Assembly: GCA_000431835.1 (NCBI GenBank)
Contig: HF987963.1
Location: 17,513-69,156, forward strand
DNA length: 51,644 nt
DNA from: Succinatimonas sp. CAG:777
GTDB lineage: Bacteria > Pseudomonadota > Gammaproteobacteria > Enterobacterales > Succinivibrionaceae
Reading direction: 5' to 3'
Under the pieces are notes generated by a model that saw only the letters and a program-made list of their open reading frames with translations, made no database searches and had not been told where the DNA came from. The translations under genes were made by a program, and so were the position numbers. Below, in pieces: positions 18,619-28,500 of the stretch; positions within the stretch are counted from its first letter, which is position 1; each line of letters starts with the position of its first letter.

Positions 18619-19425
18619 TTATAGCTTAGAAATTCCATTCTCAGCTTTTGCAATGTCAGAATTTAATCTCTCATTTAGTTTTTCAAGATTCTCTTTCTCA
18701 CGGCTTCTGTCATTCTCATGATGATAAAGGTGGAACACTCCTGTGGCATAGCGTCCAGATTTAATTAAAATACCTGCATGAATAAGTCTTATTGCAAGAT
18801 CAGAGTCTTCATAGCCCCAGCCTTTAAAGTCGCTGTCACAACCGTCTACCTTAAAGTAGTCGTCTTTAAACAGAGCAAAGTTGCAACCACGAGCTTTCTT
18901 CCACTTTTGTTTTAAGTTTCTTAAATGCTGAAAGTAAGGGAAAACAATTAAAGGATGCAATCTGTTAATACCATGTTTTAGGTAAACAGATACCCACTTA
19001 AAGAAGGAGTAAGCATAGATTGGGTCCTGTTTAGCTAGTACAAATTTGGTGAACTCTTCTTTTAAAAGAATTCTGTTACCGGCTACTAAAAAGTTCTTTT
19101 GAGCAAGTCTTCTGTGACAGGAAATAAATGAAGGTCTAGGTACACAGTCACCATCTAAAAAGATAAGGTAGTCGCCTTTAGCTTTTGTAGCAGCCAAATT
19201 TCTAATTCTTGCAAGACGGAATCCTTCATCTTTTTGGTAGACATGAGTGATTGGATAACTGCAGTCAATCATCTTTTGCAGAACAACTTTTCTGGTGTCA
19301 TCCTTTGAGCCATCATCAGCTACGATTACTTCAAATTCTCGGTCAGACTGCATATCAAATGCACTTAAAATTAGTTTTAAGGCATCAGGTCTGTTATATG
19401 TAGAGATAATGACTGAAATGAACAT
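18619..19425 (-). CDS. Family 2 glycosyltransferase with C-terminal galactosyltransferase-type domain
   Basis: A 268-residue GT-A fold enzyme. The N-terminal GT2 signature is SVIISTYNRPDALKLIL, with VIVADDGSKDDT for nucleotide binding. KDEGFRLARIRNLA and YLIFLDGDCVPRP carry the DxD-like metal-binding motif. The end block GWGYEDSDLAIRLIHAG is the Glyco_transf_7C pattern seen in galactosyltransferase-like and chondroitin polymerase-like enzymes. It overlaps the upstream glycosyltransferase by one base (TGATG), so the two are translationally coupled. A role in LPS outer core or O-antigen assembly at the inner membrane is likely from the partner; donor sugar unknown. Confidence 0.88.
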   Translation of the reverse strand: MFISVIISTYNRPDALKLILSAFDMQSDREFEVIVADDGSKDDTRKVVLQKMIDCSYPITHVYQKDEGFRLARIRNLAATKAKGDYLIFLDGDCVPRPSFISCHRRLAQKNFLVAGNRILLKEEFTKFVLAKQDPIYAYSFFKWVSVYLKHGINRLHPLIVFPYFQHLRNLKQKWKKARGCNFALFKDDYFKVDGCDSDFKGWGYEDSDLAIRLIHAGILIKSGRYATGVFHLYHHENDRSREKENLEKLNERLNSDIAKAENGISKL

Positions 19426-20189
19426 CAGATCCTTCCTTTATATTTGTTTAAGCTGTTTAGTTTTAAGTATTTTTCTAGTGTATAGAAGTAATGTGTTAAA
19501 CAAAACTCAAAACCTAATTTACCATCTAAGAAACCACCGTGAATGATGTACATCTTAAAGAAGGCCCACAGCGGTTTTATTAGAATATCATTTACAAAAT
19601 GGCATTTCTTGCCTTTTTCATAATATTTATGAGCAAGTAGGGTGGTATAGCGATTCATCTTCTCAAGATGTGCTTCCCATGACTTATATGGAAAATGAAT
19701 AAGTCTGCCTTTTAAAAGCTTCTTATCATAAGGTGAGTGCAGTCTTTCATGTACTACACCTTCGTAAAAAGAACCTTCTTTTTTAAATAATCTTTCAACC
19801 CTGTCAGGTCTCATGACACCATGAAGAACTTTTCTTTCAATAAAGTGATTCTCACGGGATATCTGATAGGTACAGTCACGGTTGCTCTCAACGCAGATTT
19901 TAATTTCATGGGCAAGCTCATCTGTAATTCTCTCATCAGAGTCGAGCATAAAGATCCACTCATATGTTGCATTAGAGATTGCAAAATTACGCTGAGCACC
20001 ATAGTCATTGTTTAAATCTCTTTTCAGTACTTTTGCCCCAAAAGATTTTGCGATATCTGCTGTTCTATCTGTAGAGTTACTGTCTACAACAATGATTTCG
20101 TCTGCAAAACTGGCACTTTTAAGACAGTCTGGAAGATTATCTTCTTCATTATGAGCTAATACGATGATGGTAAGAGGAGTCTTTGGCAT
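19425..20189 (-). CDS. WaaE/KdtX-like family 2 glycosyltransferase (LPS core)
   Basis: A 254-residue GT2 enzyme starting with PLTIIVLAHNEEDNLPDCL, followed by ADEIIVVDSNSTDRTADIA, GAQRNFAISNATYEWIFMLD with SDERI, and HGVMRPDRVERLFKK with a VVHERL block. This arrangement is that of WaaE/KdtX enzymes, which add glucose to the inner-core heptose of LPS, and of the broader SunS-like group. The end is YFYTLEKYLKLN. First gene of a two-gene minus-strand operon. Confident on family, moderate on exact acceptor. Confidence 0.85.
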   Translation of the reverse strand: MPKTPLTIIVLAHNEEDNLPDCLKSASFADEIIVVDSNSTDRTADIAKSFGAKVLKRDLNNDYGAQRNFAISNATYEWIFMLDSDERITDELAHEIKICVESNRDCTYQISRENHFIERKVLHGVMRPDRVERLFKKEGSFYEGVVHERLHSPYDKKLLKGRLIHFPYKSWEAHLEKMNRYTTLLAHKYYEKGKKCHFVNDILIKPLWAFFKMYIIHGGFLDGKLGFEFCLTHYFYTLEKYLKLNSLNKYKGRI

Positions 20190-20246
20190 GAGAAATAGAT
20201 TTTTTTAGTGTTAGATAAAGGTGTTTTGTGGTTCTTTGCTTAAAAC

Positions 20247-20268
20247 AAGCCTAATTGTGATTAGGCTT
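20247..20268 (-). terminator. Hairpin between the DUF2057 gene and the glycosyltransferase operon
   Basis: AAGCCTAAT / ATTAGGCTT, a perfect 9-bp stem with a 4-nt loop; on the minus strand it is followed by GTTTTAAG. Together with a weaker GGCA/TGCC hairpin flanked by A and T runs at 20347-20381, it likely stops transcription coming from the DUF2057 gene. Confidence 0.6.
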
Positions 20269-20381
20269 ATTTAATACGTCATTATATTTAGATGAAGATA
20301 AGAAAATCTTTTATGTCATCTTATGTTTCATCTTTTATCTTTAAAAAAACAAAAAGGGCAACCTTTGAACTGCCGTTTTTA

Positions 20382-21152
20382 TTAGTGTGACATTACGTAT
20401 TTTACAAACTTTAACTTAGTTGCATCATCAGCACTGTTGTACATCTTAACTAAGTTGTTGTAGGTAGCAGCATCAGCCTTACCTGAAGTACCGGTGCTTG
20501 AGGTAGCCATAGCTGATGAATCAACGCCCATAGGCTCTAGGGTTAGCCCCTGAACCTGCTGATCTGCTGTTGCACTAGACTCAGAGCTGGCTCTTACAGT
20601 AGGAGCACCATACTCAGTCATGGTAAGCCCCTTATTAGCATTTGATACGTAAGCAGGAGCATATAATCTGCCTAAGCTGTCTAATTCCTGACGGTAGTCA
20701 CGCATTAAAGAGAAGCCTTTATCTGAGGTTAAGATAAAGTATGAAGCTTCAGAACTTGGAAGTACACGACCTGTGGTATCTGATAGGGTGATCTTCTGCT
20801 GATGAGCATAACGCTTGGCCTGATCTTCATTAGCAGGCTTTGCATACTGGAATGTTACGACCTGATCAGCTTTTAGATTGTTGATATCGATAACTAAAGG
20901 ATCGATAGACTGGACAATACGTGAATCAGAACCGTTCTTAAAATTGTCTTTAAAGGTTAAAACAACCTGATGCTTACCAGGAGTTAAGGTTACTGTACGG
21001 CTAAAACGGCTGTAGCTGTCAGGATCACTTTCACCATCAACCAATTCAACGTTGTAGTGAACAGGTACCTTAAAACCGGTATCAGCCATTGCATTTATGC
21101 TAAATAAAAGACCTGCAGCCAATACAGAAAACTTTAAATTCTTTGATAACAT
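20382..21152 (-). CDS. DUF2057 (YccT/CsgI-like) periplasmic protein
   Basis: A 256-residue exported protein. The signal peptide is MLSKNLKFSVLAAGLLFSIN followed by AMA. The mature N-terminal 150 residues fit DUF2057: VPVHYNVELVDGE, TVTLTPGKHQVVLTFKDNF, ADQVVTFQYAKP and a KRYAHQQKITLSD segment. In E. coli the YccT member is reported to inhibit curli assembly (CsgI); no curli genes are seen here. The region after about residue 190 is Ser/Thr/Ala-rich and ends in a short helical stretch (YNNLVKMYNSADDATKLKFV). Monocistronic on the minus strand. Family fairly sure, function unknown in this organism. Confidence 0.75.
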   Translation of the reverse strand: MLSKNLKFSVLAAGLLFSINAMADTGFKVPVHYNVELVDGESDPDSYSRFSRTVTLTPGKHQVVLTFKDNFKNGSDSRIVQSIDPLVIDINNLKADQVVTFQYAKPANEDQAKRYAHQQKITLSDTTGRVLPSSEASYFILTSDKGFSLMRDYRQELDSLGRLYAPAYVSNANKGLTMTEYGAPTVRASSESSATADQQVQGLTLEPMGVDSSAMATSSTGTSGKADAATYNNLVKMYNSADDATKLKFVKYVMSH

Positions 21153-21380
21153 ACTTTTTTCCTAAAAAAAAATAAATCTTTTGAAATCTTAGCACCAATA
21201 GAGCTTTACATTAACACTTAATTATTACCTCTTAGTTAAATTCTATTACGAAAAAGGTAATGTTGAGAGATAACTTTAGTTTGGACTTTTGTTTATCCTA
21301 CAAAGTTCAATCTTATTTTATTAAAGCAAAATTCTCTTTAACGGTAACCTCTAAAACAACTTACTACTTTAAGTGAGTGC

Positions 21381-22520
21381 TTAATATGAATACATTGCAC
21401 CAATTAAAGCACGGTTCTTATCTAAAGACAGATCTTCGATTAAACTCTTTGAGAAGAATCTGTCAGGCTTACTTGAAGCATCAATGGTACCTTCGGCAAA
21501 AACCTTAAAGGTAGGGCATACCTGATAATAAGCACCTAACTCAACATCAGCAATGATGTTTGCTCCGTTAAAGCGTTTTATACCGTAACCTGCGCTAAAG
21601 CCTAAACCGTTATCAAAGGTGTAATTTACAACAGTATCAACGCTGTAGAGCTTATGGGTAAAGTTATCATATTTTGATACAGTAAAGTTAGCACCTGCAT
21701 ATAAGCCTTCACCAAAGGTACCATATGAGATTGATACGCCTTTATCAATCTTCCATGAAGGTTTAAATAAGTTTGCACTAAAAGTATCGTTCAGTGACTT
21801 ATAGTGCATCTTATTTACAATTGGAGCAAAGGCAGCTACTGATTCCTGATCTTGATTGTACTGGAAATCATAGTAGCTCATACCGTAGCTTACAGAAATA
21901 CCTGACTTTAATCTTGTAGCAACAGAAAAAGCTGCTCCATTGTGGATGTTGACCTTATTATCGTTGATGTCGTCTGAGGCAGTTTGGAAGGACAAGCGTA
22001 AATCCCAGCTCATTGATGAAAGACTGTACATGATAAGTGATGGCATCTGATCACCATAGGCATAGTGATCATTTACTCTGGGATCAAGCTCAGTAAAAAC
22101 ATCGGTAACACCTGCTACTGCGTAATAGGCATTGTCTCCTCGTCCAAAGGTTAAGGTACCTAACTCCAGAGCATCTACACCTACATATTGTGATCTTGCC
22201 TTAAAGGTATCAACACCGTTGTTACCTGTAGGCATTAACCATTCTGAATAAGCAAGAGCATATAGACCATCGGTTATTTTACTTCTGCCTGCAATACCAG
22301 CATGAACAGCGGTTAGTAAGGTATTGTCGCTGTTCTTTTTCTCTGTAGAACTTTTAATGGTACGGGCAGCTTTATCGGTCATAGCCATCGCACTTACAGA
22401 GCCGAAAACATCTAATGAGGTACCATCTTTACTGTAGACAGTCGCTGCATAAGATCTAAATGGAACAATACTGATTGCAAGTATTGATAAAAGAAACTTT
22501 TTATTCATGAACTTATTCAT
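21381..22520 (-). CDS. General outer-membrane porin
   Basis: About 379 residues from ATG 22520 (MNKFMNKKFLLSILAISIVP), with a signal peptide ending SYA before ATVYSKDGTSLDVFGSVSAM, the typical first strand of trimeric gram-negative porins. Periodic aromatic and Gly-rich beta strands follow, including GLYALAYSEWLM, TFGRGDNAYYAVAGVTDVF for the loop-3 region, and GLGFSAGYGIKRFNG. It ends in aromatic ALIGAMYSY; the terminal aromatic is expected for BAM recognition. An earlier in-frame codon at 22595 is rejected because its extra 25 residues precede the signal peptide. The ATG at 22508 is an alternative start. Transcribed alone. Confidence 0.88.
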   Translation of the reverse strand: MNKFMNKKFLLSILAISIVPFRSYAATVYSKDGTSLDVFGSVSAMAMTDKAARTIKSSTEKKNSDNTLLTAVHAGIAGRSKITDGLYALAYSEWLMPTGNNGVDTFKARSQYVGVDALELGTLTFGRGDNAYYAVAGVTDVFTELDPRVNDHYAYGDQMPSLIMYSLSSMSWDLRLSFQTASDDINDNKVNIHNGAAFSVATRLKSGISVSYGMSYYDFQYNQDQESVAAFAPIVNKMHYKSLNDTFSANLFKPSWKIDKGVSISYGTFGEGLYAGANFTVSKYDNFTHKLYSVDTVVNYTFDNGLGFSAGYGIKRFNGANIIADVELGAYYQVCPTFKVFAEGTIDASSKPDRFFSKSLIEDLSLDKNRALIGAMYSY

Positions 22521-22728
22521 ATAAATATTAGGTGTAATAAAATACTCTGCTGTTTGCGGTGTTTTAAGCTTGAAGCAGCATCTTAAAGCACACAAAATGA
22601 AACTATCTAAAACTTACGCATCCGATTTGATTCTTTTCTTGAAAAGAATATATATGTCAAACTACGTTTATACGTTTACTTATGGATTAATTTAATTAAA
22701 TTCAACTTACTTCGTTTTCTCTATTTTA

Positions 22729-23391
22729 TCAAAAAATGAGCTTTTTTAGCTCTTTTACATCTTTGACACAATATGTAGCATTCCATAAATTAACGTCGAT
22801 GCATTCATTAGTACCATAGCCCCATAAAACGGCCGCACTGTCACAGGAAGCAGCATTGGCAGCTTTAATATCATTTAAATGATCACCTACGTATAAGGCA
22901 TCCTTTGGTGAAACTTTTAACAGTTCCAAAGCTTTTAGTATAGGTTCAGGATGAGGCTTTGAGTGGGTTAATGAATCACAGCCTAAAACTAAAGAAAAGT
23001 CTTTTGAAAAAGGGAATTTTGATAAAACCTTAGTTGCCATATCATGGTATTTGTTGGTGATAACAGCTGTTTTAATCCTGTTTTTTGTTAAATCATCAAT
23101 AAGTTTTGGAATACCTTCAAAAGCTTTTGTACGGTCACAGATATGTTCCTTATAAAAGGATGCAAACTCATCTCTCATATAAGTTTCGATACCTGAGTTT
23201 TCATGATCTTCTTTAGGCACACCCAACTTTAACATCTCACGCATACCGGCTGTAACTTTAGTTTTTAAAAGTTTTTCATCTAATGCTTTGTAACCATATT
23301 TTTCTAATGTATGGTTACAAGCGTTCATGATATCCAGTGCTGTATCTAACAGTGTCCCATCAAGATCAAATAAAACGGCTTTATACTTCAT
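22729..23391 (-). CDS. gph: HAD-superfamily phosphatase, phosphoglycolate phosphatase-like
   Basis: 220 residues from ATG 23391 (MKYKAVLFDLDGTLLDTALD). HAD motif I is DLDGTLLDT, motif II is VITNKYHD, the Lys lies in SHSKPHPEPI (motif III), and motif IV is YVGDHLNDIKAA. The cap domain between residues 15 and 80 is the alpha-helical type of Gph. It would hydrolyse 2-phosphoglycolate or a related small phosphate ester in the cytoplasm. The codons upstream of 23391 give a non-conserved extension and are not used. The gene name is tentative because subfamily specificity is hard to assign by eye. Confidence 0.85.
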   Translation of the reverse strand: MKYKAVLFDLDGTLLDTALDIMNACNHTLEKYGYKALDEKLLKTKVTAGMREMLKLGVPKEDHENSGIETYMRDEFASFYKEHICDRTKAFEGIPKLIDDLTKNRIKTAVITNKYHDMATKVLSKFPFSKDFSLVLGCDSLTHSKPHPEPILKALELLKVSPKDALYVGDHLNDIKAANAASCDSAAVLWGYGTNECIDVNLWNATYCVKDVKELKKLIF

Positions 23392-23627
23392 ATAAAAATC
23401 TGTACTGTTTATATTTTGTGTAAATAAATTGTTCTTGCCAAAATCAATGTTCATATGCTTGAAATCGGGTCCTTTTATGATTATTTTGCTTGTTTGAACC
23501 TTGATTGCAGTTGAAAGCTAAGTTTCTAACAATTGTGAAATTAGTTTGAAATTTAAAGACTAATTCCTGTCAAAATTTGTTAAAATTGCTCGTTGAATTA
23601 AAATGAAATGTTATTTCAAGGCTTAAA

Positions 23628-24284
23628 ATGACTAACAATAATACCACTGATTGCAATGCTGTTTCAGGTGATGCTGTCTCATGTGATAATGCTACTTCAA
23701 CTCAATGTACAATTCACTCACCCGAGGATATTTTAAACTACGATAAGCGCATTGACTACTTAAAATGCTCAATTGCATCTGTAAAAGACTTTCCTAAAGA
23801 GGGTATCTTATTTAGAGATGTAACCACTCTTTTAGAAGATGCAAAGGCTTTTAAAGATTCAATTGATCTTTTATATGAAATTTATAAAGACTGTAAGTTA
23901 GATTATATCGTTGCAGCAGATGCCAGAGGCTTTTTATTCGGCTCTGCCTTAGCTTACCTTTTAGGAGTAGGCTTAGTTTTGGTTAGAAAAAAAGGTAAAT
24001 TACCTCGTGAGTGTTATTCAGAAGAATACTCTTTAGAGTATGGCACAAGCACTCTTGAGATCACCAAAGATGCTCTGCATAAAGGTGACAGAGTTTTACT
24101 TCTAGATGATCTGTTAGCAACTGGCGGTACTGCCGGTGCCATGATAAAATTAGTAAGAAAGAGTGGAGCAGAGATTGTTTCATTTAGCTTTATCATCGAG
24201 TTATTCGATTTAGGTGGAGCTAAGCTTTTAGAAGACACCTATGGCGTAAATGTACAATCTTTAGTGAAATTCCCTGGACATTAA
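23628..24284 (+). CDS. apt: Adenine phosphoribosyltransferase with N-terminal extension
   Basis: Makes AMP from adenine and PRPP (purine salvage). It is 218 residues, about 35 longer than the E. coli enzyme. The conserved body starts near residue 41 (DYLKCSIASVKDFPKEGILF RDV, split here for length) and includes VAADARGFLFG, VLVRKKGKLPREC and the PRPP-binding loop VLLLDDLLATGGT at residues 156-168. The first 38 residues are Asn/Thr/Cys-rich with a repeat-like NAVSGDAVSCDNA and look unstructured; no downstream Met offers a shorter start. It is followed 10 bp later by dnaX, the same order as in E. coli. Confidence 0.95.
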   Translation: MTNNNTTDCNAVSGDAVSCDNATSTQCTIHSPEDILNYDKRIDYLKCSIASVKDFPKEGILFRDVTTLLEDAKAFKDSIDLLYEIYKDCKLDYIVAADARGFLFGSALAYLLGVGLVLVRKKGKLPRECYSEEYSLEYGTSTLEITKDALHKGDRVLLLDDLLATGGTAGAMIKLVRKSGAEIVSFSFIIELFDLGGAKLLEDTYGVNVQSLVKFPGH

Positions 24285-24294
24285 GAAATAAAAT

Positions 24295-25470
24295 ATGGCA
24301 ATAGAATTACAGGGTCAGTATCAGGCTTTAGCCAGAAAGTACAGACCTCAGACTTTTGAAGATGTAGTAGGACAGGAGCATGTAATCAATGCTCTGATGA
24401 ATTCCATTGAACAGCAGAGAGTTCATCATGCTTATCTTCTGACTGGTACAAGAGGTATCGGTAAGACTACTATTGCCAGAATCATTGCCAAATGTCTTGA
24501 ATGTGAGAACGGTATTACTGCTCACCCTCATGTAAACGGTGAGTCTTTATGTGATACCTGCAAAGCTATTGCTGATGGCAACTTTCCTGATGTAATTGAA
24601 ATCGATGGTGCTTCTCAGACCAAGGTTGATGATACCAGACAGCTTCTAGAGTCAACTCAATATCCTCCTTTAAAAGGCAGATTTAAAGTCTATATCATCG
24701 ATGAGGTTCATATGTTATCTCAGAGCAGTTTTAATGCTCTGTTAAAGACTTTAGAAGAACCACCTGCATACGTTAAGTTTATTCTTGCTACAACTGATCC
24801 CCAGAAGATCCCAGTTACTGTATTATCAAGATGTTTACAGTTCCAGTTAAAAGCTCTAACCGTAAATCAGATAAGTGCGCAGATTGCTAAAATTGCCACC
24901 AAAGAGAATATCTCTTTTGAAAATGATGCTGTAAATTTATTAGCTCGTGCTGCTCGTGGCAGTATGCGTGATGCTTTATCCTTATGTGATCAGGCAGTAG
25001 CTTTAGGTAATGGTTCTATTACCAATGATAATGTTCAGGCAATGTTAGGTACAGCAGGTGATGGCTTTGTTTGTTCTGTTTTAGATTTATTAAAGAATCC
25101 ATCAGCTACAGTACAAGATACTGCAACAGTTGCAGTGCAACCACAAAAGACTTTATCAGATGTTTTAAATGAGATTAGAACTATAAGTCCTAATTACAGA
25201 ACTCTTTTAAATGATTTAGTTTTGTGTTTTCATGATTTAGCTCTGTTCCAGATGATTGGATATCCGCAGAACATCAATATTTTTTCTATTCCCCAAAGTA
25301 CTCTTACTACATATGGGCCATTGTTTAGCTCACAGGCTCTGCAGCTTTACTATCAGATAGCCTTGCAGGGTATTGAAGAGTACAAAGTTTCATCAGACGG
25401 TGCCACAGCCTTTGAGATGACCATCTTAAGAATGCTGGCCTTCACCCCCGAAAAAAAAAAGATTGGATAG
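24295..25470 (+). CDS. dnaX: DNA polymerase III clamp-loader subunit, gamma-like short form (zero frame)
   Basis: A 391-residue ATPase that loads the sliding clamp. Walker A GTRGIGKT is at 51-58; zinc-binding Cys lie at 67, 70, 86 and 89, with 8 extra residues in the zinc loop compared with E. coli. Walker B IIDEVH is at 134-139 and the SRC motif is at VLSRCLQF. Domains I-III are complete. The frame stops (EKKKIG) directly after ten A's. The -1 frame continues open to 28679 and ends in tau domain V, so this ORF plus the 25461-28679 frame form one gene giving both gamma-like and tau-like products. It sits 10 bp after apt. ybaB and recR, which follow dnaX in E. coli, are absent. Confidence 0.93.
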   Translation: MAIELQGQYQALARKYRPQTFEDVVGQEHVINALMNSIEQQRVHHAYLLTGTRGIGKTTIARIIAKCLECENGITAHPHVNGESLCDTCKAIADGNFPDVIEIDGASQTKVDDTRQLLESTQYPPLKGRFKVYIIDEVHMLSQSSFNALLKTLEEPPAYVKFILATTDPQKIPVTVLSRCLQFQLKALTVNQISAQIAKIATKENISFENDAVNLLARAARGSMRDALSLCDQAVALGNGSITNDNVQAMLGTAGDGFVCSVLDLLKNPSATVQDTATVAVQPQKTLSDVLNEIRTISPNYRTLLNDLVLCFHDLALFQMIGYPQNINIFSIPQSTLTTYGPLFSSQALQLYYQIALQGIEEYKVSSDGATAFEMTILRMLAFTPEKKKIG

Positions 25471-25500
25471 GTGAAGATAATTCTGTCGAGGTCATCTATC
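25451..25500 (+). promoter_or_regulatory. Programmed -1 frameshift signal in dnaX
   Basis: A run of ten A's at 25451-25460 is followed by G. In zero frame the codons are GAA AAA AAA AAG ATT GGA TAG, so the heptamer A AAA AAG occupies 25455-25461, the same heptamer used by E. coli dnaX. Four bases later a stem forms between GATAGGTGA (25466-25474) and TCATCTATC (25492-25500), 9 bp with one G-U pair and a 17-nt loop; the zero-frame stop lies inside it. Slippage by -1 moves reading into the 25461 frame. An A10 run could also allow transcriptional slippage, as in Thermus dnaX. Confidence 0.75.
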
Positions 25501-28500
25501 TTAATCCTGTAATAAATTCGGCAGTAGACGGCATTGTTGCAGGTAAAATACCAGCAGAGAATAATCATTCTTTAAATACAATCTTCACTAATGAAACAAC
25601 TGGAGCTGTAAGTAGCAGTGTTGCTGCTAATCTTAAAGCTGATGGTTCGGTAAACTCTGAACTTGTAGATAAGGTTGCATCTGAGAACATTACCTTAAAT
25701 CCTGATATTACCAGTGCTCTTGTAGCTGAAGCTAATGCTATTACTAATAGCAGGACTATCTTAAATAAGACAGGTGAAGAGATAGCTTTAATAACAGAAA
25801 CTGACAAAACAAAACTAAATTCAGACATAAACGTTGCAACTGAAACTGCGCCAGACGCACAGGATTTACCATCAGATACAGTTACAGATCATGAAGTGGT
25901 TGTACAGACTGCAGATACTACTAATAATGATGTATCAGCGCCTCTGTCTGTTAATACTGATGTCACAACAATTCATAGTAATAGTGTTGAGGCTAATTCA
26001 GCTTTTGCACAGAAGAGCACTTTAGATAACATATCAATTAGTTCAGCTAAAGCTTCACCAACTGTTGAAGCTACTGATACAGTCACCGTTTCTAATGATG
26101 AAATACCATCAGTTACAGATCCAAATGAGATAAATGAATTCCCAGTGCCTGATATCAATCCACAAAGCCAGGTATTTTCAGTAAATCCGCAAAACAGTGC
26201 ACCTGCCCTTGGTTCTACTTATGATTCAAAGTCTGATGATCTCAATGTTTTAATTCAGGGCTTAGAGACTTTAAATAACCAGGTTATAACTAACAACAAT
26301 CCTCATTTAGGTCAGTACAGGAAGGTCTTAACTAATATCATTACTCCAAAGAGCACAGACAGCTCAATTGTCCCTGAGAATGAAGAGTTACAGACCAACT
26401 CCTCATTTACAAATTTATCCTCATTACGAAATAATCAGGAACTTCAGGACAAATTCAGTCTTATCAGTGATGTCAGCAGATATATCAATCATATCTATGG
26501 GGTACTAAAAGGTTATCAAACTGAAGCGGAATCCTTAAAAGAAGGTAAATCAAAGTCATCTCATATTGAAGGTATGTCATCAATCATTTCTGATATGACA
26601 TATGGCAAAAATTCTAATGACTCTGTTAATGGTGTCGCAAATGATGAAACAACTTCAATTACCGATTCTATCAGTAAGTTACCATCATTCAATGAAAATG
26701 GAGAGATTGTAACATCAAGCTCAATTGCTCCTGACACCAACAATACCTGTGAGGTTAAGACTGAGCCTTCTGTTCAATCAGTAAATGACAGTTCTTTTGA
26801 TAACACTGAAGTTAAGAGCAATGCAAACAATGCTGAGACTGCACCCGCAAATGGTGAACCTGTTTATATAGGTGCTACTGGTAATTTAAATCCAGAAGCA
26901 ATAAAAGCTACTAATGCAGATAATACAAATGTAGCTATTGAAAATTCTGTTTCTGACTTTTCTTTGGTTCATGTATCTTCTAACTCAAATAAAGTTACAG
27001 CTGATGACTTTACTAAAGTTGTTCAGGATTTATCTTCTGATAACTCAAAAGATAAGAAAAATGAGGTTAAAACTGATAATAATGAGATTTTAACTCCTCA
27101 GGTCGTAGAGCTTACTCCTGATGAGCTTTTAAGAAAAGCTCAGGAAGAAGCTTTAGCTCAGTTGCAAAGCAATCAGAGCTTAAACCAGAAGTTGAAAGAA
27201 GAAGCTGCAGCATTAAATAAGAATGTTGATGCTTCAAATTTGCCCAAAGACGATAATAAGTCTTTTATAGAAGATGATACGGCAAATTTAAATGCAGAGT
27301 TGCCCAATGCTGTAAGTGAAGGTTCTGTATCAGCTCCGATTGAAACTACTCTTGCAGCTTCAAATCTTAATGCATCAACTGATAATGCTGCCACGAATGC
27401 AACTCGTACGGCAGCAAAAAATGGTATTGCAGAGAGTACTGATAAAGAGCTTGTAATAAAGGTAAATGACACTTTAGTCTCTACTGATACAGTAAAAGTT
27501 AATTCCCTTGCACAAAGCTCTGTAATAGGATCTGCTAAGGTAACTAATGACAATACAAAGCTCACCAATACAGATGACATGAGTGCTGATACTGATTTAT
27601 CTAAAGTACAGGAATTCATGTCATTAACAAAAGCTTTAGCTCTTGAACTTCAAAAGGGCAGTTATACTGACTCTGTACCTGTAATTAAAGCTCATACTTA
27701 CTCTCAGTCTTTAAATCAGGCTATTACAGAGACTTTAAATGGTCAATTAGGCTCTAATCACAATGCAGTTGAGGGTAATTCAAGTGGAGTATCCTCAAAT
27801 GAGGACTCATCTATAAATGAAAACAAGGTAATTGAGACCGCTTCAATCCAGCATCAAGTCTTAGTCCAGCATCAATCTGTGCTACAGGACAAGACCTCAA
27901 CAGCACAGAATACTCAAATTTCAGAAAATAATAGTGTCTCATCTTCATCTGAGGTGCCTTCAGAGTATTTTTATGAAATTCCTGTTGATGCTTACGAGTC
28001 AGATATTGATCCTGTAGATAATTCAATTGTCGATGAAAGTTATGATAATGATGAGTTCTCTGAAGGAGCAAGAGTAAAGGGTAGTGATCTTAAATTTGAT
28101 TACGTTGGTGCTAATGAGAACAGTACTAATGCAGATGGAAATCCAGCAAAATTCCGTGAATCTACTTTAAAACTCATAGAAGAAGATCAGCAGTTTGAGA
28201 ACAAGCGCTTAGGCAGAAGACTTGAGTCTTGTGATTTTTATGACAGAGTTTATAAGAATGATGCCTGGTATCAGGATATTGTTAAAGCAGGCTACAACGA
28301 TGGTCCTGTTTATTCTGCTTTATGCTACACCAATAGAGTTGTAAGCCCTGATGATCCTTATTCCTGGGTTTTGCAGATCTCATCTGACTTCCAGCTTTTG
28401 TTCATCTCACCAGAGTTCCATCATAACTTAAGAACTAAGTTCTCCATTGAACAGGAGCATCCTGTAGAACTAAAAATTGAAAAGGTGCAGGGAATACCTA

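Noticed and set aside
27173..27619. 148-codon minus-strand ORF inside the tau linker
   Set aside because: It is antisense to a long frame with low-complexity codons; its Ser/Val/Leu-rich product looks like a shadow of that composition and has no ribosome site.
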